A stretch of DNA of 64,000 bases from Limnohabitans sp. 2KL-27 (lineage in GTDB: Bacteria > Pseudomonadota > Gammaproteobacteria > Burkholderiales > Burkholderiaceae_C), in assembly GCF_001269345.1 (NCBI RefSeq), contig NZ_CXOP01000001.1:186001-250000 (forward strand), written 5' to 3'. Numbering within the stretch: position 1 is the first letter of the stretch; every line of letters starts with the position of its first letter. Under the pieces are notes generated by a model, which was not told where the DNA came from, did not search any database, and worked only from the letters and a program-made list of their open reading frames with translations. Position numbers and translations under genes: made by a program. This document shows positions 9,150 to 17,028 of this stretch, piece by piece.

Positions 9150-10295
9150 TCAGGCAGGCAAGTGGATTTGCGGGGTGGGTTTGACCAACAAGAAGGCAAT
9201 GGGCGAGCACCAGTGATGCCGAACCATGCGGGCATAGATAGCGACATAACCCAAGGCAAGCGCCAAAAACACTAATACGGACAAGACAATGGATGAATAG
9301 GTGAAACTGGCCAGCACAATGGCAGAAAGTGTCATGAAGCCGATCAAAGCACCCGTGATGGAGTTTCTGACGGCGTTGGAGTAATGACCAAACCAACGTG
9401 CCACATAGCGCCGCTTAACAAGGCTGTGGAAATGCAAACGGTCAGGCATACCGGGGTGCTCTTTGCGAATTTTGCGGCGGTAGATGCTGAAAATCACCTC
9501 AGTCACTGGGTGTACGCAAATGACCACCGCGGCAAAGGCTGACACGCTCGGGTTTCGCTCGATCAGCAGCACGGCCACCCAAGCTAATGCGAAGCCAATG
9601 AAGTAAGAACCACCGTCGCCCAAGAACAGCTTGCCAAATGGCCAGTTGACCCAGAAGAAGCCCCACACACACGCGGCCAAGATGAGCGATGTGCTGGCCA
9701 ATGTCTTATCGCCCACCTGCCAAGCAATCATGCCAAAGCCAATGAAAGCCAAGGTGGACATGGTGCTGGCCAAACCGTTGAACCCGTCGATGATGTTGAT
9801 GCTGTTGGCAACACCGCCCACGGCGAAGGCTGTGAAGATGACGGACACGAAAGTGAACTTCATGAACCAATCGACACCCCAGATGTCGAGACGACTCAGT
9901 GAATAGTCGGTGATCCACCAAGCCAGCAGGCCAGAGACCATGGTGGCCAAGAGCCTTTGCATGATGCCCACACGCTTGGTGATGTCTTCGGCCACGCCAA
10001 ACAAGAATGCCGGCATGCCTGCGAACAGGATGGGCGTGAGCATTTCTTTAACGTCAGCGGGTGTTTTGGTCCAAGCCACGAGGAGGCCCAACACAATGGG
10101 CAGACCGCCTACACGGGGGGTGGGCGTGGTATGGAACTTTTGCACACCATCGATGAAGTCCATGGTCAGGGCACCGTGCCAGCGTTTGGTGACGACCAGC
10201 AGCAGGCACAACAGTAACGTGCTGACAAAGCCCCAAGCTGCGGCATGCAGTGTGGCAGATTGGAACACGCCTTGGAGGGCGTTCAGGGGGTTCAT
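9150..10295 (-). CDS. WecA/MraY-family undecaprenyl-phosphate sugar-1-phosphate transferase
   Basis: A 381-residue protein with about ten membrane segments. Family signatures are present: TPRVGGLPIVLG (about residues 59-70), FGVAEDITKR (DD-type region), SINIIDGFNGLAS (about 165-177, metal and nucleotide site), LFLGDGGSYFIGF (about 220-232) and the late HFHSLVKRRY. Such enzymes transfer a HexNAc-1-phosphate from UDP-sugar to undecaprenyl phosphate and so start repeat-unit synthesis at the inner membrane. The exact sugar is not predictable. It is co-directional with manC and the Wzz-like gene. The UppS paralogue of this locus could supply its lipid. Confidence 0.9.
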   Translation of the reverse strand: MNPLNALQGVFQSATLHAAAWGFVSTLLLCLLLVVTKRWHGALTMDFIDGVQKFHTTPTPRVGGLPIVLGLLVAWTKTPADVKEMLTPILFAGMPAFLFGVAEDITKRVGIMQRLLATMVSGLLAWWITDYSLSRLDIWGVDWFMKFTFVSVIFTAFAVGGVANSINIIDGFNGLASTMSTLAFIGFGMIAWQVGDKTLASTSLILAACVWGFFWVNWPFGKLFLGDGGSYFIGFALAWVAVLLIERNPSVSAFAAVVICVHPVTEVIFSIYRRKIRKEHPGMPDRLHFHSLVKRRYVARWFGHYSNAVRNSITGALIGFMTLSAIVLASFTYSSIVLSVLVFLALALGYVAIYARMVRHHWCSPIAFLLVKPTPQIHLPA

Positions 10296-10355
10296 GGGAT
10301 TGCGGTCATGAGTGCCAGCGTTCGCGTGTATGGCAGTTAATTACGGGCATGGGAG

Positions 10356-11210
10356 TTACTGGGATTTACCCAAAGCTTTGCGCCATGAGGCTTGCAGAGC
10401 GTTGATTTTTTGGGCTGACTCTTGGTTTTGGCTCGCGCTGCGCAAGGCTTGGCGGATGAAGACGAACATGAGCAGGGCAAAACCTGCAGCCAACGCGGCG
10501 ATGATGGCGATGAGGCTGCGTTTGGGGGCCACTTTTTGGGTCGGGAGCGTGGGGCTCTGAATCAGATCGCTGCTGTCAAAGCCTTTGAGTTCTTTTTCAA
10601 TCTTAATTTGGTTTTCTTGGGTTTTTGCAATAAGTTCAACCAATTGGGCATAGCCCTGTGCGACTTCAGAGACGCCATGACCGAAAACTTGCTCCAGCCG
10701 GCGTTCAAGCAACTTGGCTGATTGAGTCACTTCTTTTTCTCGGGTTTGGAGTTGGGTCAGTTGTTTTTCTAGGCTTTGCTTGGCCGAGTCGCGTGGCTGA
10801 GCTTGCACATAGAGTTGCGCCAAAACATCTTTGGCCATTGCCTGAGCGGCCTGTGGGCTGGTCGACTGCGCGGTCAGAGAGATCAGTTTGTCCTTGGCGT
10901 TGTAGCTGGCTTTGATTTCTTTTTTCAGCTTGTCTCGGGCATCTTCGGCTTCCATCTTGGGGGTGTAGCCCAATTTAGCCGCGATGGAGTCGAGTACAGA
11001 TGCTGTGAGCATTTGGCCCGCTAGGTTTTGCTCGGACTTGAGGATGGCGGTGCTTTCGTAGGTATTGGGGATGATGAAAGCGACGCCATAAGCCAGCAGG
11101 CCAACCACGATGGGGCCGATGATGAGCAGGCGCAGGTTGTCGACGATGGTTTGCAATAGGTCCAGGAGACTGATTTCGTCGTCTTCTGGGTAGTGGGGGG
11201 TGTCGGTCAT
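10356..11210 (-). CDS. Wzz-like polysaccharide chain-length regulator
   Basis: From the ATG at 11210 the protein has 284 residues (MTDTPHYPEDDEISLLDLLQ). It has the Wzz plan: a short cytosolic end, TM1 (LRLLIIGPIVVGLLAYGVAF, about residues 27-46), a periplasmic region with long coiled-coil-like helices rich in Lys, Glu and Gln, and TM2 (LIAIIAALAAGFALLMFVF) near the C terminus. It lacks a tyrosine kinase domain. An upstream in-frame start at 11243 is rejected because those codons belong to a dispersed repeat. It probably sets the modal length of the O-antigen or exopolysaccharide. Confidence 0.85.
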   Translation of the reverse strand: MTDTPHYPEDDEISLLDLLQTIVDNLRLLIIGPIVVGLLAYGVAFIIPNTYESTAILKSEQNLAGQMLTASVLDSIAAKLGYTPKMEAEDARDKLKKEIKASYNAKDKLISLTAQSTSPQAAQAMAKDVLAQLYVQAQPRDSAKQSLEKQLTQLQTREKEVTQSAKLLERRLEQVFGHGVSEVAQGYAQLVELIAKTQENQIKIEKELKGFDSSDLIQSPTLPTQKVAPKRSLIAIIAALAAGFALLMFVFIRQALRSASQNQESAQKINALQASWRKALGKSQ

Positions 11211-11240
11211 TTTTGGACTAGAGATTCTAGGGATCGGGGG

Positions 11241-11309
11241 CATGGATACCCGCGTTCGCGGGTATGACAGTTAGGGGGCGGGTATGACAGAGGGGAAAGG
11301 GTATGACGA
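11241..11309. repeat. type A dispersed repeat with two partial tandem copies
   Basis: One full element (CATGGATACCCGCGTTCGCG, then GGTATGACAG, 11241-11270) is followed by truncated repeats of its end, GGGTATGACAG near 11280-11290 and GGGTATGACGA near 11299-11309. It fills the gap between the Wzz-like gene and rfbC. The pattern looks like stepwise partial duplication of a palindromic unit. Confidence 0.75.
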
Positions 11310-11858
11310 TTAGAAGAGATCCGCCTCGGCCAAGGGTTTGGCGACTTGGTCTTTGACGGAGAGCTTCGGTTCTAGGCCTGAGGGCCAAGTGATACCGATG
11401 TCAGGGTCGTTCCAGGCGATGCAGCGTTCGTGCTGGGGGGCGTAGTAGTCGGTGGTTTTATACAAGAAGTCGGCGGTTGCTGACAAGACCACAAAGCCAT
11501 GGGCAAAGCCGGGTGGCACCCAGAGTTGTTTGTGGTTGTCTTCGGTCAGCTCGACCCCGGCCCATTGGCCAAAAGTGGGGGAGTTTTGGCGGATGTCGAC
11601 CGCCACATCCAACACCGCGCCGCGCACCACGCGCACCAGTTTGCCTTGGGGTTGCTGCACCTGGTAGTGCAGGCCACGCAACACACCTTGGGCACTGCGG
11701 CTGTGGTTGTCTTGTACAAACTGCACGTTCAGGCCCGTGGCTTGGTTGAAGTCTTGCTGGTTGAAGCTTTCAAAGAAGAACCCCCGCACATCGCCAAAGA
11801 CTTTGGGCTCGAGGATGAGCAGGTCGGGAATGTGGGTGGGGGTGACGGTGTAGGGCAT
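11310..11858 (-). CDS. rfbC: dTDP-4-dehydrorhamnose 3,5-epimerase
   Basis: A 182-residue cupin of normal length for the family. Signatures seen are FGDVRGFFFESFNQ, FVQDNHSRSAQGVLRGLHYQ (about residues 47-66, containing the catalytic His of the RGLHYQ motif), GKLVRVVRGAVLDVAVDIR and WVPPGFAHGFVVLS. It epimerises C3 and C5 of dTDP-4-keto-6-deoxyglucose on the way to dTDP-rhamnose. It follows rfbA by 6 bp in the same direction. The companion genes rfbB and rfbD are not in the window, so they must be encoded elsewhere if dTDP-rhamnose is made. Confidence 0.95.
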   Translation of the reverse strand: MPYTVTPTHIPDLLILEPKVFGDVRGFFFESFNQQDFNQATGLNVQFVQDNHSRSAQGVLRGLHYQVQQPQGKLVRVVRGAVLDVAVDIRQNSPTFGQWAGVELTEDNHKQLWVPPGFAHGFVVLSATADFLYKTTDYYAPQHERCIAWNDPDIGITWPSGLEPKLSVKDQVAKPLAEADLF

Positions 11859-11864
11859 CGGCGC

Positions 11865-12737
11865 TTATTTGAGCAAATTGAGCAAATATTGCCCATAGCC
11901 GTTTTTGGCCAGCGGTTGGGCCAGCTTTTGCAGGCTTTCAGCGGTGATCCACTTTTGGTGGAAGGCGATTTCTTCGGGGCAGGCGACCATGAGGCCTTGG
12001 CGTTTTTGGAGGGTGGCAATGAAGCCAGCGGCCTCCAGCAGGCTGTCGTGGGTTCCGGTGTCCAACCAGGCGAAGCCTCGGCCCATGATCTCAACGTTGA
12101 GTTGGTTTTGGGCCAGGTAGCGTTTGTTGACGTCGGTGATTTCGAGCTCGCCGCGAGCAGAGGGCTGGATGTCGGCGGCGATGTCACAGACTTGTTGGTC
12201 GTAGAAGTACAGGCCTGTGACGGCATAGTTGCTTTTGGGGACCTTGGGCTTTTCTTCGATGCTCACAGCCCGTTGCTGGACGTCGAAGTCGACCACGCCA
12301 TAACGCTCCGGGTCTTGCACATGGTAAGCAAACACGCTGGCGCCTGTGCTGCGCTGGTTGGCGTTGTTCAGCAAGCGCACGAGGTCGTGGCCATAAAAGA
12401 GGTTGTCGCCCAGCACAAGGGCGCTGGGTTTGTTGCCCACAAAGTCTTTGCCAATGATGAAGGCCTGCGCCAAGCCATCGGGGCTGGGCTGCACGGCGTA
12501 TTGGATGTTCATGCCCCATTGGCTGCCGTCGCCCAACAGGTCGACAAAACGCGGGGTGTCCTGTGGGGTGCTGATGAGCAACACGTCTTGGATACCCGCC
12601 AGCATGAGCGTGGTCAGCGGGTAATAGACCATGGGCTTGTCGTACACAGGCATGAGTTGCTTGCTGACCGCCTGCGTCACGGGGTACAGGCGCGTGCCTG
12701 AGCCGCCAGCGAGGATGATGCCTTTGCGGTGGGTCAT
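11865..12737 (-). CDS. rfbA: glucose-1-phosphate thymidylyltransferase
   Basis: From the ATG at 12737 it has 290 residues. [17 protein letters not shown] (about residues 5-21) is the nucleotide-binding loop, [17 protein letters not shown] the sugar-phosphate region, and [10 protein letters not shown] and [20 protein letters not shown] the catalytic and metal region. It joins glucose-1-phosphate and dTTP to give dTDP-glucose. A start 27 bp further upstream (GTG or ATG-like context) is possible, but MTHRKG aligns with the family start. It is the first gene after the ops-like element at 12778-12789 and may head the long polysaccharide operon. Confidence 0.95.
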   Translation of the reverse strand: MTHRKGIILAGGSGTRLYPVTQAVSKQLMPVYDKPMVYYPLTTLMLAGIQDVLLISTPQDTPRFVDLLGDGSQWGMNIQYAVQPSPDGLAQAFIIGKDFVGNKPSALVLGDNLFYGHDLVRLLNNANQRSTGASVFAYHVQDPERYGVVDFDVQQRAVSIEEKPKVPKSNYAVTGLYFYDQQVCDIAADIQPSARGELEITDVNKRYLAQNQLNVEIMGRGFAWLDTGTHDSLLEAAGFIATLQKRQGLMVACPEEIAFHQKWITAESLQKLAQPLAKNGYGQYLLNLLK

Positions 12738-12777
12738 AGGGGTTGAAGTGTTCGTCAAAACCAAGAAATGTTTCAGG

Positions 12778-12789
12778 CAGGCTACCGCA
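12778..12789 (-). promoter_or_regulatory. ops-like element (RfaH/NusG-paralogue recruitment site)
   Basis: The minus strand reads TGCGGTAGCCTG, matching 11 of 12 positions of the enterobacterial ops consensus GGCGGTAGNNTG (only the first G differs), and is followed by CCTG. It lies 41-52 nt upstream of rfbA, in the leader of a polysaccharide operon and downstream of an RfaH-like gene. In E. coli, RfaH loads on RNA polymerase paused at ops and suppresses Rho and polarity. The combination of site, position and regulator supports the call, though a single 12-mer could occur by chance. Confidence 0.6.
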
Positions 12790-12994
12790 GTCCGGCAAAT
12801 TTGATGCAGACCTTGTCCAGATCGAGAGACATCTGCTTGGCCGATGCACTCTTTTGGACAGCTGATGATTGTATTCTTAAGAACAGAGACAGACGGTCAA
12901 AAATACAATAGAAAGTATTGAAAATTTGATCATCCAATGGTCCTCATTGAAACCAGGTACGGATTAACCCTAGGATGGCGGCGACCTGCAGACT

Positions 12995-13717
12995 TCAAAG
13001 CGGTGCAGAGGAGCCAAAGCGGCGGTCGCGGCTGACAAACCAGGTGATGGCTTCTTGCAAACGGGCAGGCGAAAACTCGGGCCAGAGGTCGTCGGTGAAG
13101 AACATCTCGGCGTAGGCGGCTTGCCAAAGCATGAAGTTGCTGACACGTGATTCGCCGCCGGTGCGGATGAGCAAGTCAACTTCAGGCGCATAGGCCGTGC
13201 TGAGGTAAGGGGCCAGGCTGTCCTCGGTCATGGCTTGCAGGGTTTGACCAGGGTGGGCTTGCTGCCAGGCTTGGGCGGCTTGCACCATGTCCCAGCGGCC
13301 ACCGTAGTTGGCGCACACCGTGAGGGTGATGCGGGTGTTGTTGGCGGTTTGCTGCTCGGCGCGGGCAATGAGATCTTGCAGCACCGGCGCAAATCGGGTT
13401 TTGTCGCCCACCACTTTGAGGCGCACGCCGTTGGTGTTCATGCTGTCGACCTCTTTTTGCAAATAGGTCATGAACAGGTTCATGAGGCTAGAAACTTCCT
13501 CTTCAGGACGCTTCCAGTTTTCGGTGCTGAAAGCAAACAAGCTCAGGTGCGCCACGCCCATTTCTGCGCAGGTTTGCACAATGTCCCGCACCCGTTTGGC
13601 ACCCGCTGCATGCCCCAACGCAGCAGGCATGAAGCGGTTCTTGGCCCAGCGACGGTTGCCATCCATGATGATGGCGATGTGCTGCGGCACAGGGTTGTGG
13701 GAAGCGGGATGGTTCAA
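12995..13717 (-). CDS. uppS: isoprenyl (undecaprenyl diphosphate synthase-like) transferase
   Basis: A cis-prenyltransferase of about 240 residues. IAIIMDGNRRWAK holds the catalytic Asp. GHAAGAKRVRDIV, LFAFSTENWKRP, ANYGGRWDM and LIRTGGESRVSNFMLWQ are the five conserved regions. It condenses isopentenyl diphosphate units onto farnesyl diphosphate to form the C55 lipid carrier. The longest frame starts with TTG at 13717; a GTG at 13690 (VPQHIAIIMDGN) would fit the family start equally well. The housekeeping uppS normally sits next to cdsA and frr, so this copy inside a polysaccharide locus is probably a second, cluster-dedicated paralogue (inference). Confidence 0.88.
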   Translation of the reverse strand: MNHPASHNPVPQHIAIIMDGNRRWAKNRFMPAALGHAAGAKRVRDIVQTCAEMGVAHLSLFAFSTENWKRPEEEVSSLMNLFMTYLQKEVDSMNTNGVRLKVVGDKTRFAPVLQDLIARAEQQTANNTRITLTVCANYGGRWDMVQAAQAWQQAHPGQTLQAMTEDSLAPYLSTAYAPEVDLLIRTGGESRVSNFMLWQAAYAEMFFTDDLWPEFSPARLQEAITWFVSRDRRFGSSAPL

Positions 13718-13825
13718 AGCTGGGTGCGAATATGGACGATCACAGATTTTAGAGGCATGGGCGTGGGGACTTGCGAAAAGCGGTGCGGTGGGAAGAGATC
13801 AGTGGGTTCGTCCATTACCCGTTTT

Positions 13826-13852
13826 GTCATGCCCGCGCAGTCGGGTACCCAT
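13826..13852. repeat. type A dispersed repeat, degenerate copy
   Basis: TCATGCCCGCGCAGTCGGGT plus ACCCA between the RfaH-like gene and uppS. The 5' TCAT-CCCGC and 3' CGGGT-CCAT ends match the other type A copies, while the centre differs. It takes up much of the 141-bp gap; nothing else was recognised there. Confidence 0.6.
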
Positions 13853-13858
13853 CATCCG

Positions 13859-14410
13859 TCAAGTGTTGACTTCGACCTGGTGGTGCTCAAGTTGAACCAC
13901 CGTGGGGCGTCCCAGAATTTCGAGGAGGACGGCCACACGTTTGCTGGAAACACTTTGGATGAGGCCCTCCATGCCGCCCAGGGCCGTGTGTTTGAGGCGC
14001 ACGGTTTGGCCGGCCTTGAGGTTGCTGAGTTCTTGCAAAGTGGCGTGGTTGCGGTCTTGTTCGAGTTGGCGTATGCGTTGCACGAGCTCGTCGTGGAGCA
14101 TGGCGGGCTCAAAGCCAAAGCGCACGATGGTGGCAATGCCTTTGGTGCTGCGCACCGACGAGATGCTTTGCTCGGGTTTGCTGGGCCTAAACAGGATGTA
14201 GCGCGGAAACATGGGCTCGAACAGCGCCACAGGGCCTTGCTCGCTTTTTTTGAATTTTTTATACAACGGCAAATAAGCTTCGAAGTCTTGCTGCTGCAGG
14301 TTCGCTTGGGCGATTTTTTCTTCGCGGGGTTTGGTGTAAGCCAGGTACCAGCGCACGGGTCGCTGACCTTCCAGGAAAAGCGGATCTGTCGTTGGAAGGT
14401 TGTGGGTCAT
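13859..14410 (-). CDS. NusG-family transcription antiterminator, RfaH-like
   Basis: From the ATG at 14410 (MTHNLPTTDP) it has 183 residues. RWYLAYTKPREEKIAQANL (about residues 20-38) and MFPRYILFRPS are the NGN domain that binds RNA polymerase. The C-terminal KOW region begins at LKAGQTVRLKHTALGGMEGL. This layout matches RfaH and other specialised NusG paralogues rather than housekeeping NusG, which normally sits between secE and rplK. It lies upstream of a co-directional polysaccharide cluster with an ops-like site before rfbA, so it probably promotes full-length transcription of that operon. The frame is open further upstream, but those residues lack similarity. Confidence 0.87.
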   Translation of the reverse strand: MTHNLPTTDPLFLEGQRPVRWYLAYTKPREEKIAQANLQQQDFEAYLPLYKKFKKSEQGPVALFEPMFPRYILFRPSKPEQSISSVRSTKGIATIVRFGFEPAMLHDELVQRIRQLEQDRNHATLQELSNLKAGQTVRLKHTALGGMEGLIQSVSSKRVAVLLEILGRPTVVQLEHHQVEVNT

Positions 14411-14483
14411 TCTGTCTTTTGCAGGCTGTGTCAGTATTGATTTTAGGGGCCGCACTTAAGCCCATTTTCGTGCAAGGGCACCA

Positions 14484-14512
14484 CCAAAACAAAACCCCGC
14501 TTGCGCGGGGTT
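14484..14512 (-). terminator. intrinsic terminator after the H-NS-type gene
   Basis: In the minus direction a CCCCGC / GCGGGG hairpin with a short CAA-containing loop is followed by a TTTTGTTTT tract. It begins about 22 bp after the stop of the H-NS-type gene and separates that gene from the RfaH-like gene. Confidence 0.8.
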
Positions 14513-14533
14513 CGGCGTGGGCTGAAACCAAAT

Positions 14534-14833
14534 TCAGGCGATCACGAATGGGGTGCGGTCTTTGCCTTCGATCCACTTGGGGGCTTTGCCGCGGCCTGTC
14601 CATGTTTGGCCGGTGGCGGGATCGCGGTATTTGGCGGCCACTTTGCTGGCGGCTTTGGGCGCACCGGATTTGCTGGCACGGCCAGGGAAAATGTCTTGCG
14701 CGGTCAAGCCATATTCGGCCACCAGTTCGCGCACTTTGCTCACAGCGCTGGCAATTTCATTTTGACGGGCTTGGGCAATGGCTTGCTCCAAAGCGTCGCG
14801 TTGGGCCAATAAATCTTTGTAGCTGGAGGTCAT
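14534..14833 (-). CDS. H-NS family nucleoid-associated protein (Bph3/Bv3F type)
   Basis: A 99-residue protein. The N-terminal half (YKDLLAQRDALEQAIAQARQ) is a coiled-coil oligomerisation segment. A basic Ala/Lys linker follows, and the C terminus has the DNA-binding motif YRDPATGQTWTGRGKAPKWI (about residues 69-88), which is diagnostic for short betaproteobacterial H-NS proteins. It would bind AT-rich DNA and silence it. Its location next to AT-rich glycosyltransferase genes is suggestive but not proof of local control. The upstream region (14834-15000) is itself AT-rich, allowing autoregulation. It ends at an intrinsic terminator. Confidence 0.93.
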   Translation of the reverse strand: MTSSYKDLLAQRDALEQAIAQARQNEIASAVSKVRELVAEYGLTAQDIFPGRASKSGAPKAASKVAAKYRDPATGQTWTGRGKAPKWIEGKDRTPFVIA

Positions 14834-15033
14834 GGTAGATCCTGTTTAAATGATAAGAGCGCTGAATATACACCAGAGTTTGTCTGAATACAGGAGTATT
14901 TGGATATACAACCGATTTTGAGATGTATTTATAAATTTTACGGGTTAGGTTTTAGGGTTATTTGATTATCTTTTGCCATGCTCGGATTGATAGAGCGTCC
15001 ATTGCGCCTGAACGGGGGCCATGCTCCTGAGTT

Positions 15034-15064
15034 CGTCACCCCCGACTTGATCGGGGGTCCATGC
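15034..15064. repeat. dispersed palindromic repeat (type B)
   Basis: CGTCACCCCCGACTTGATCG followed by GGGGTCCATGC. The inverted repeat CCCCCGA / TCGGGGG flanks CTTGA or similar. A second near-identical copy lies at 15441-15470. It lies in the 249-bp gap before the H-NS-type gene; the rest of that gap is AT-rich promoter-like DNA. Confidence 0.8.
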
Positions 15065-15082
15065 ATTTAAATGGCTTGAAAC

Positions 15083-15367
15083 TCACAAAATAGACTCATC
15101 CAAATCAACCCAACCCGGATTTTCTTTTTCGATCAGGGTAATTTTCCATTCACGCTTCCAGTGCTTCAAGCTTTTCTCATACGCAATGGCCTCTTGAATG
15201 CTTTCAGTTGGGTCAAACCAGACCCATTGGGTCACGTTAAAACGGGCAGTAAATCCATCGACCGCATGCTGTTTGTATTCATGGACACGGCGAATCAAAT
15301 GGTTGGTGACGCCGACATACAAAGTGCCGTTTTTTTGATTGGCGAGCATATAGACAAAGTAAGCCAT
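15083..15367 (-). CDS. GIY-YIG domain endonuclease-like protein
   Basis: I use the ATG at 15367, giving 94 residues (MAYFVYMLANQKNGTLYVGV). FVYMLAN and TLYVGVTNHLIRRVHEYK are the GIY-YIG motif pair with the conserved Arg; EAIAYEKSLKHWKREWK carries the conserved Glu of single-domain members of the UvrC/YhbQ type. Such small proteins are common and their cellular role is poorly defined; DNA cleavage is inferred from the fold. The reading frame is open upstream through repeats into the CBS-domain gene, but those codons are repeat-derived and antisense, so the longer frame is rejected. Confidence 0.9.
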   Translation of the reverse strand: MAYFVYMLANQKNGTLYVGVTNHLIRRVHEYKQHAVDGFTARFNVTQWVWFDPTESIQEAIAYEKSLKHWKREWKITLIEKENPGWVDLDESIL

Positions 15368-15405
15368 AAGTGAGCGTATGGCAGGCTTTGGTGGTTGGCA
15401 AGGGG

Positions 15406-15530
15406 ATGGATACCCGCATGCGCGGGTATGACAAAAACCTCGTCCCCCCGACTTGATCGGGGGTCCATGCCTTCGGCTGAGATGGATAACCGCATTCGCG
15501 GGTATGACAGAAGTGTGCGCGGGTATGACA
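15406..15530. repeat. cluster of type A and type B repeats
   Basis: Between the GIY-YIG gene and the CBS-domain gene lie, in order, a type A unit (GATGGATACCCGCATGCGCG + GGTATGAC, 15406-15432), a type B unit (15441-15470), another type A unit (15483-15510) and a truncated A end (GCGCGGGTATGACAG, 15517-15531). Alternating palindromic units of two families account for nearly all of this gap. Confidence 0.8.
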
Positions 15531-15531
15531 G

Positions 15532-16845
15532 TTACGTCGCAGGCGAAGCCATGGGCTGCACGGCCAAGACTTTGTCGATGCGGCGGCCTTCGAGGTCGAC
15601 CACCTGGAAGCGCCAGCCGGCCAAATCGATGGCCTGGCCTTGGGCGGGCAGTTGGCCCAAGGCGTACATGAGCAGGCCTGCCAGCGTGTTGTAGCGGTTC
15701 TTGTCTTCGGCAGGCAGTTCCTTGATGTCCAAGCGGGCCTTGAGTTCGTTGACGGGCATGATGCCGTCGAGCAGCCAGCTGCCGTCTTCGTTTTGGGTGG
15801 CCCAGGCGTCGGCGTTGGTGTCCGGCTTGAGCTCCCCCGTGATGGCTTCGAGCAGATCCAGCGGGGTCAGCAGGCCTTGCACTTCGCCGTATTCGTCGAC
15901 CACAAAAAGCATGCGGCTCGATTGGTCGCGCATTTGCTCGAGCAGCTCCATGCCGGTCAGGGTTTCGGGCACAAAGTGGGCGGTTTCGGCATGGTCTTCG
16001 AGCGTCCGCTCGTCGCTGTGGGGCAGCGCCAGCAGGTGCGACAGGCTGATCACGCCCATGATGTGGCCCAGGCCGTCGCGGCACACGGGATACCAGGAGT
16101 GGTTGCCTTCGCCGCGCATCTGGTTGATGCGGTCCATGGCTTGTTTCGGCGTGAGGCTGGCTTCGAGCCACTGAATGTCGCTGCGCGGCGTCATCATCGA
16201 GGTGAGGGCTCGGTCATCGAGGTGGAACACATTGCGCACCATTTGGTGCTCGTGCTCTTCGATCAATCCAGCGTCCACGCCTTCGACCAGGCTGGCCGTG
16301 ATTTCTTCTTCGGTCACGGCGCGGCTGCCAGTGCTGTCGATGCGCATGAGCTTGAGCATGCCTTGCGTGGACAGCGAGAGCAGTTTGACAAACGGCCCTG
16401 CCACTTTGGCCAGCCAGGCCATGGGGCGCGCCACCAGACGGGCCACGGCTTCGGGGTAGAGCTGGCCGATGCGCTTGGGTACCAGCTCGCCAAAAATGAT
16501 GGTGGTGAAGGTGATGAGGGTGACCACGATGGCGGTGGCGGTGATGGCGGCGACCGGCTCGGTCAGGCCCCACTGCATCAGCTGCAAAGCCAGCCCACCG
16601 CTGAAAGCCGCCTCACCCACGATGCCATTGAGCACCCCAATGGAGGTGATGCCCACTTGCACGGTGGACAAAAACTGGGTGGGCTCTTCCAGCAGTTTGA
16701 GCGCGGCCTGCGCGCCTTTGTCACCCGCCTCCTCCATGGCCGCCAAACGGGCCTTGCGGCTGGAAGCCAGCGCCAGCTCCGACATGGCAAACACCCCGTT
16801 GAGCAGGGTGAGGAAAACAATCAGTAAAAAATCCATAACCGCCAT
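15532..16845 (-). CDS. CNNM/CorC-HlyC family membrane protein with CBS domains
   Basis: A 437-residue protein. The N-terminal DUF21/CNNM transmembrane domain starts MDFLLIVFLTLLNGVFAMSE and includes SELALASSRKARL. Two CBS domains follow (around MMTPRSDIQWLEA and GYEVQGL-type EYGEVQGLLTPLD segments, about residues 215-335). A C-terminal CorC_HlyC domain is near residues 350-430 (WLLDGIMPVNELK, YNTLAGLLMYALG). Related proteins are linked to Mg2+/Co2+ efflux or resistance and are often mislabelled haemolysins. Transport is inferred from family only. A second Met three codons downstream could also be the start. Confidence 0.9.
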   Translation of the reverse strand: MAVMDFLLIVFLTLLNGVFAMSELALASSRKARLAAMEEAGDKGAQAALKLLEEPTQFLSTVQVGITSIGVLNGIVGEAAFSGGLALQLMQWGLTEPVAAITATAIVVTLITFTTIIFGELVPKRIGQLYPEAVARLVARPMAWLAKVAGPFVKLLSLSTQGMLKLMRIDSTGSRAVTEEEITASLVEGVDAGLIEEHEHQMVRNVFHLDDRALTSMMTPRSDIQWLEASLTPKQAMDRINQMRGEGNHSWYPVCRDGLGHIMGVISLSHLLALPHSDERTLEDHAETAHFVPETLTGMELLEQMRDQSSRMLFVVDEYGEVQGLLTPLDLLEAITGELKPDTNADAWATQNEDGSWLLDGIMPVNELKARLDIKELPAEDKNRYNTLAGLLMYALGQLPAQGQAIDLAGWRFQVVDLEGRRIDKVLAVQPMASPAT

Positions 16846-16908
16846 TGTGCCAAGAGAAGCGGCCCGCCATGGTCAAGCCCGATTTGGCCTGGGGCCTATG
16901 GCTTCGAT

Positions 16909-16940
16909 GGGCATGGCTACCCGCCTGCACGGGGATGACG
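16909..16940. repeat. type A dispersed repeat, degenerate
   Basis: GGCATGGCTACCCGCCTGCA then CGGGGATGACG, a diverged copy between the CBS-domain gene and apaH. The palindrome is CCCGCCTGCACGGG. The remainder of this 183-bp divergent gap should hold the promoters of both genes, but none is clear. Confidence 0.55.
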
Positions 16941-17028
16941 CGTATGTCGTCACACCCGAATCGATCGGAAGGCCGTGGTTTTGACTTACACAACGCATGA
17001 TTTGGGACAATTCAGCAAAGAGGTGCTT

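Noticed and set aside
7663..9396. Longer manC start at 9396
   Set aside because: The extra 91 residues overlap the WecA-like gene, and family similarity begins exactly at the ATG at 9123.
14834..15082. tRNA or small RNA gene in the AT-rich gap before the H-NS-type gene
   Set aside because: No cloverleaf or terminator-bounded transcript could be built; the region holds a type B repeat and AT-rich DNA only.
15406..15530. CRISPR-like repeats
   Set aside because: The units are of two unrelated palindromic families with irregular spacing and truncated copies, without spacers of constant length, and no cas gene is present.
15083..16171. Possible fusion protein with an Arg/Pro-rich N terminus and a GIY-YIG C terminus
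   Set aside because: The upstream part is antisense-frame translation of the CBS-domain gene and of palindromic repeats. The GIY-YIG domain has its own ATG at 15367.
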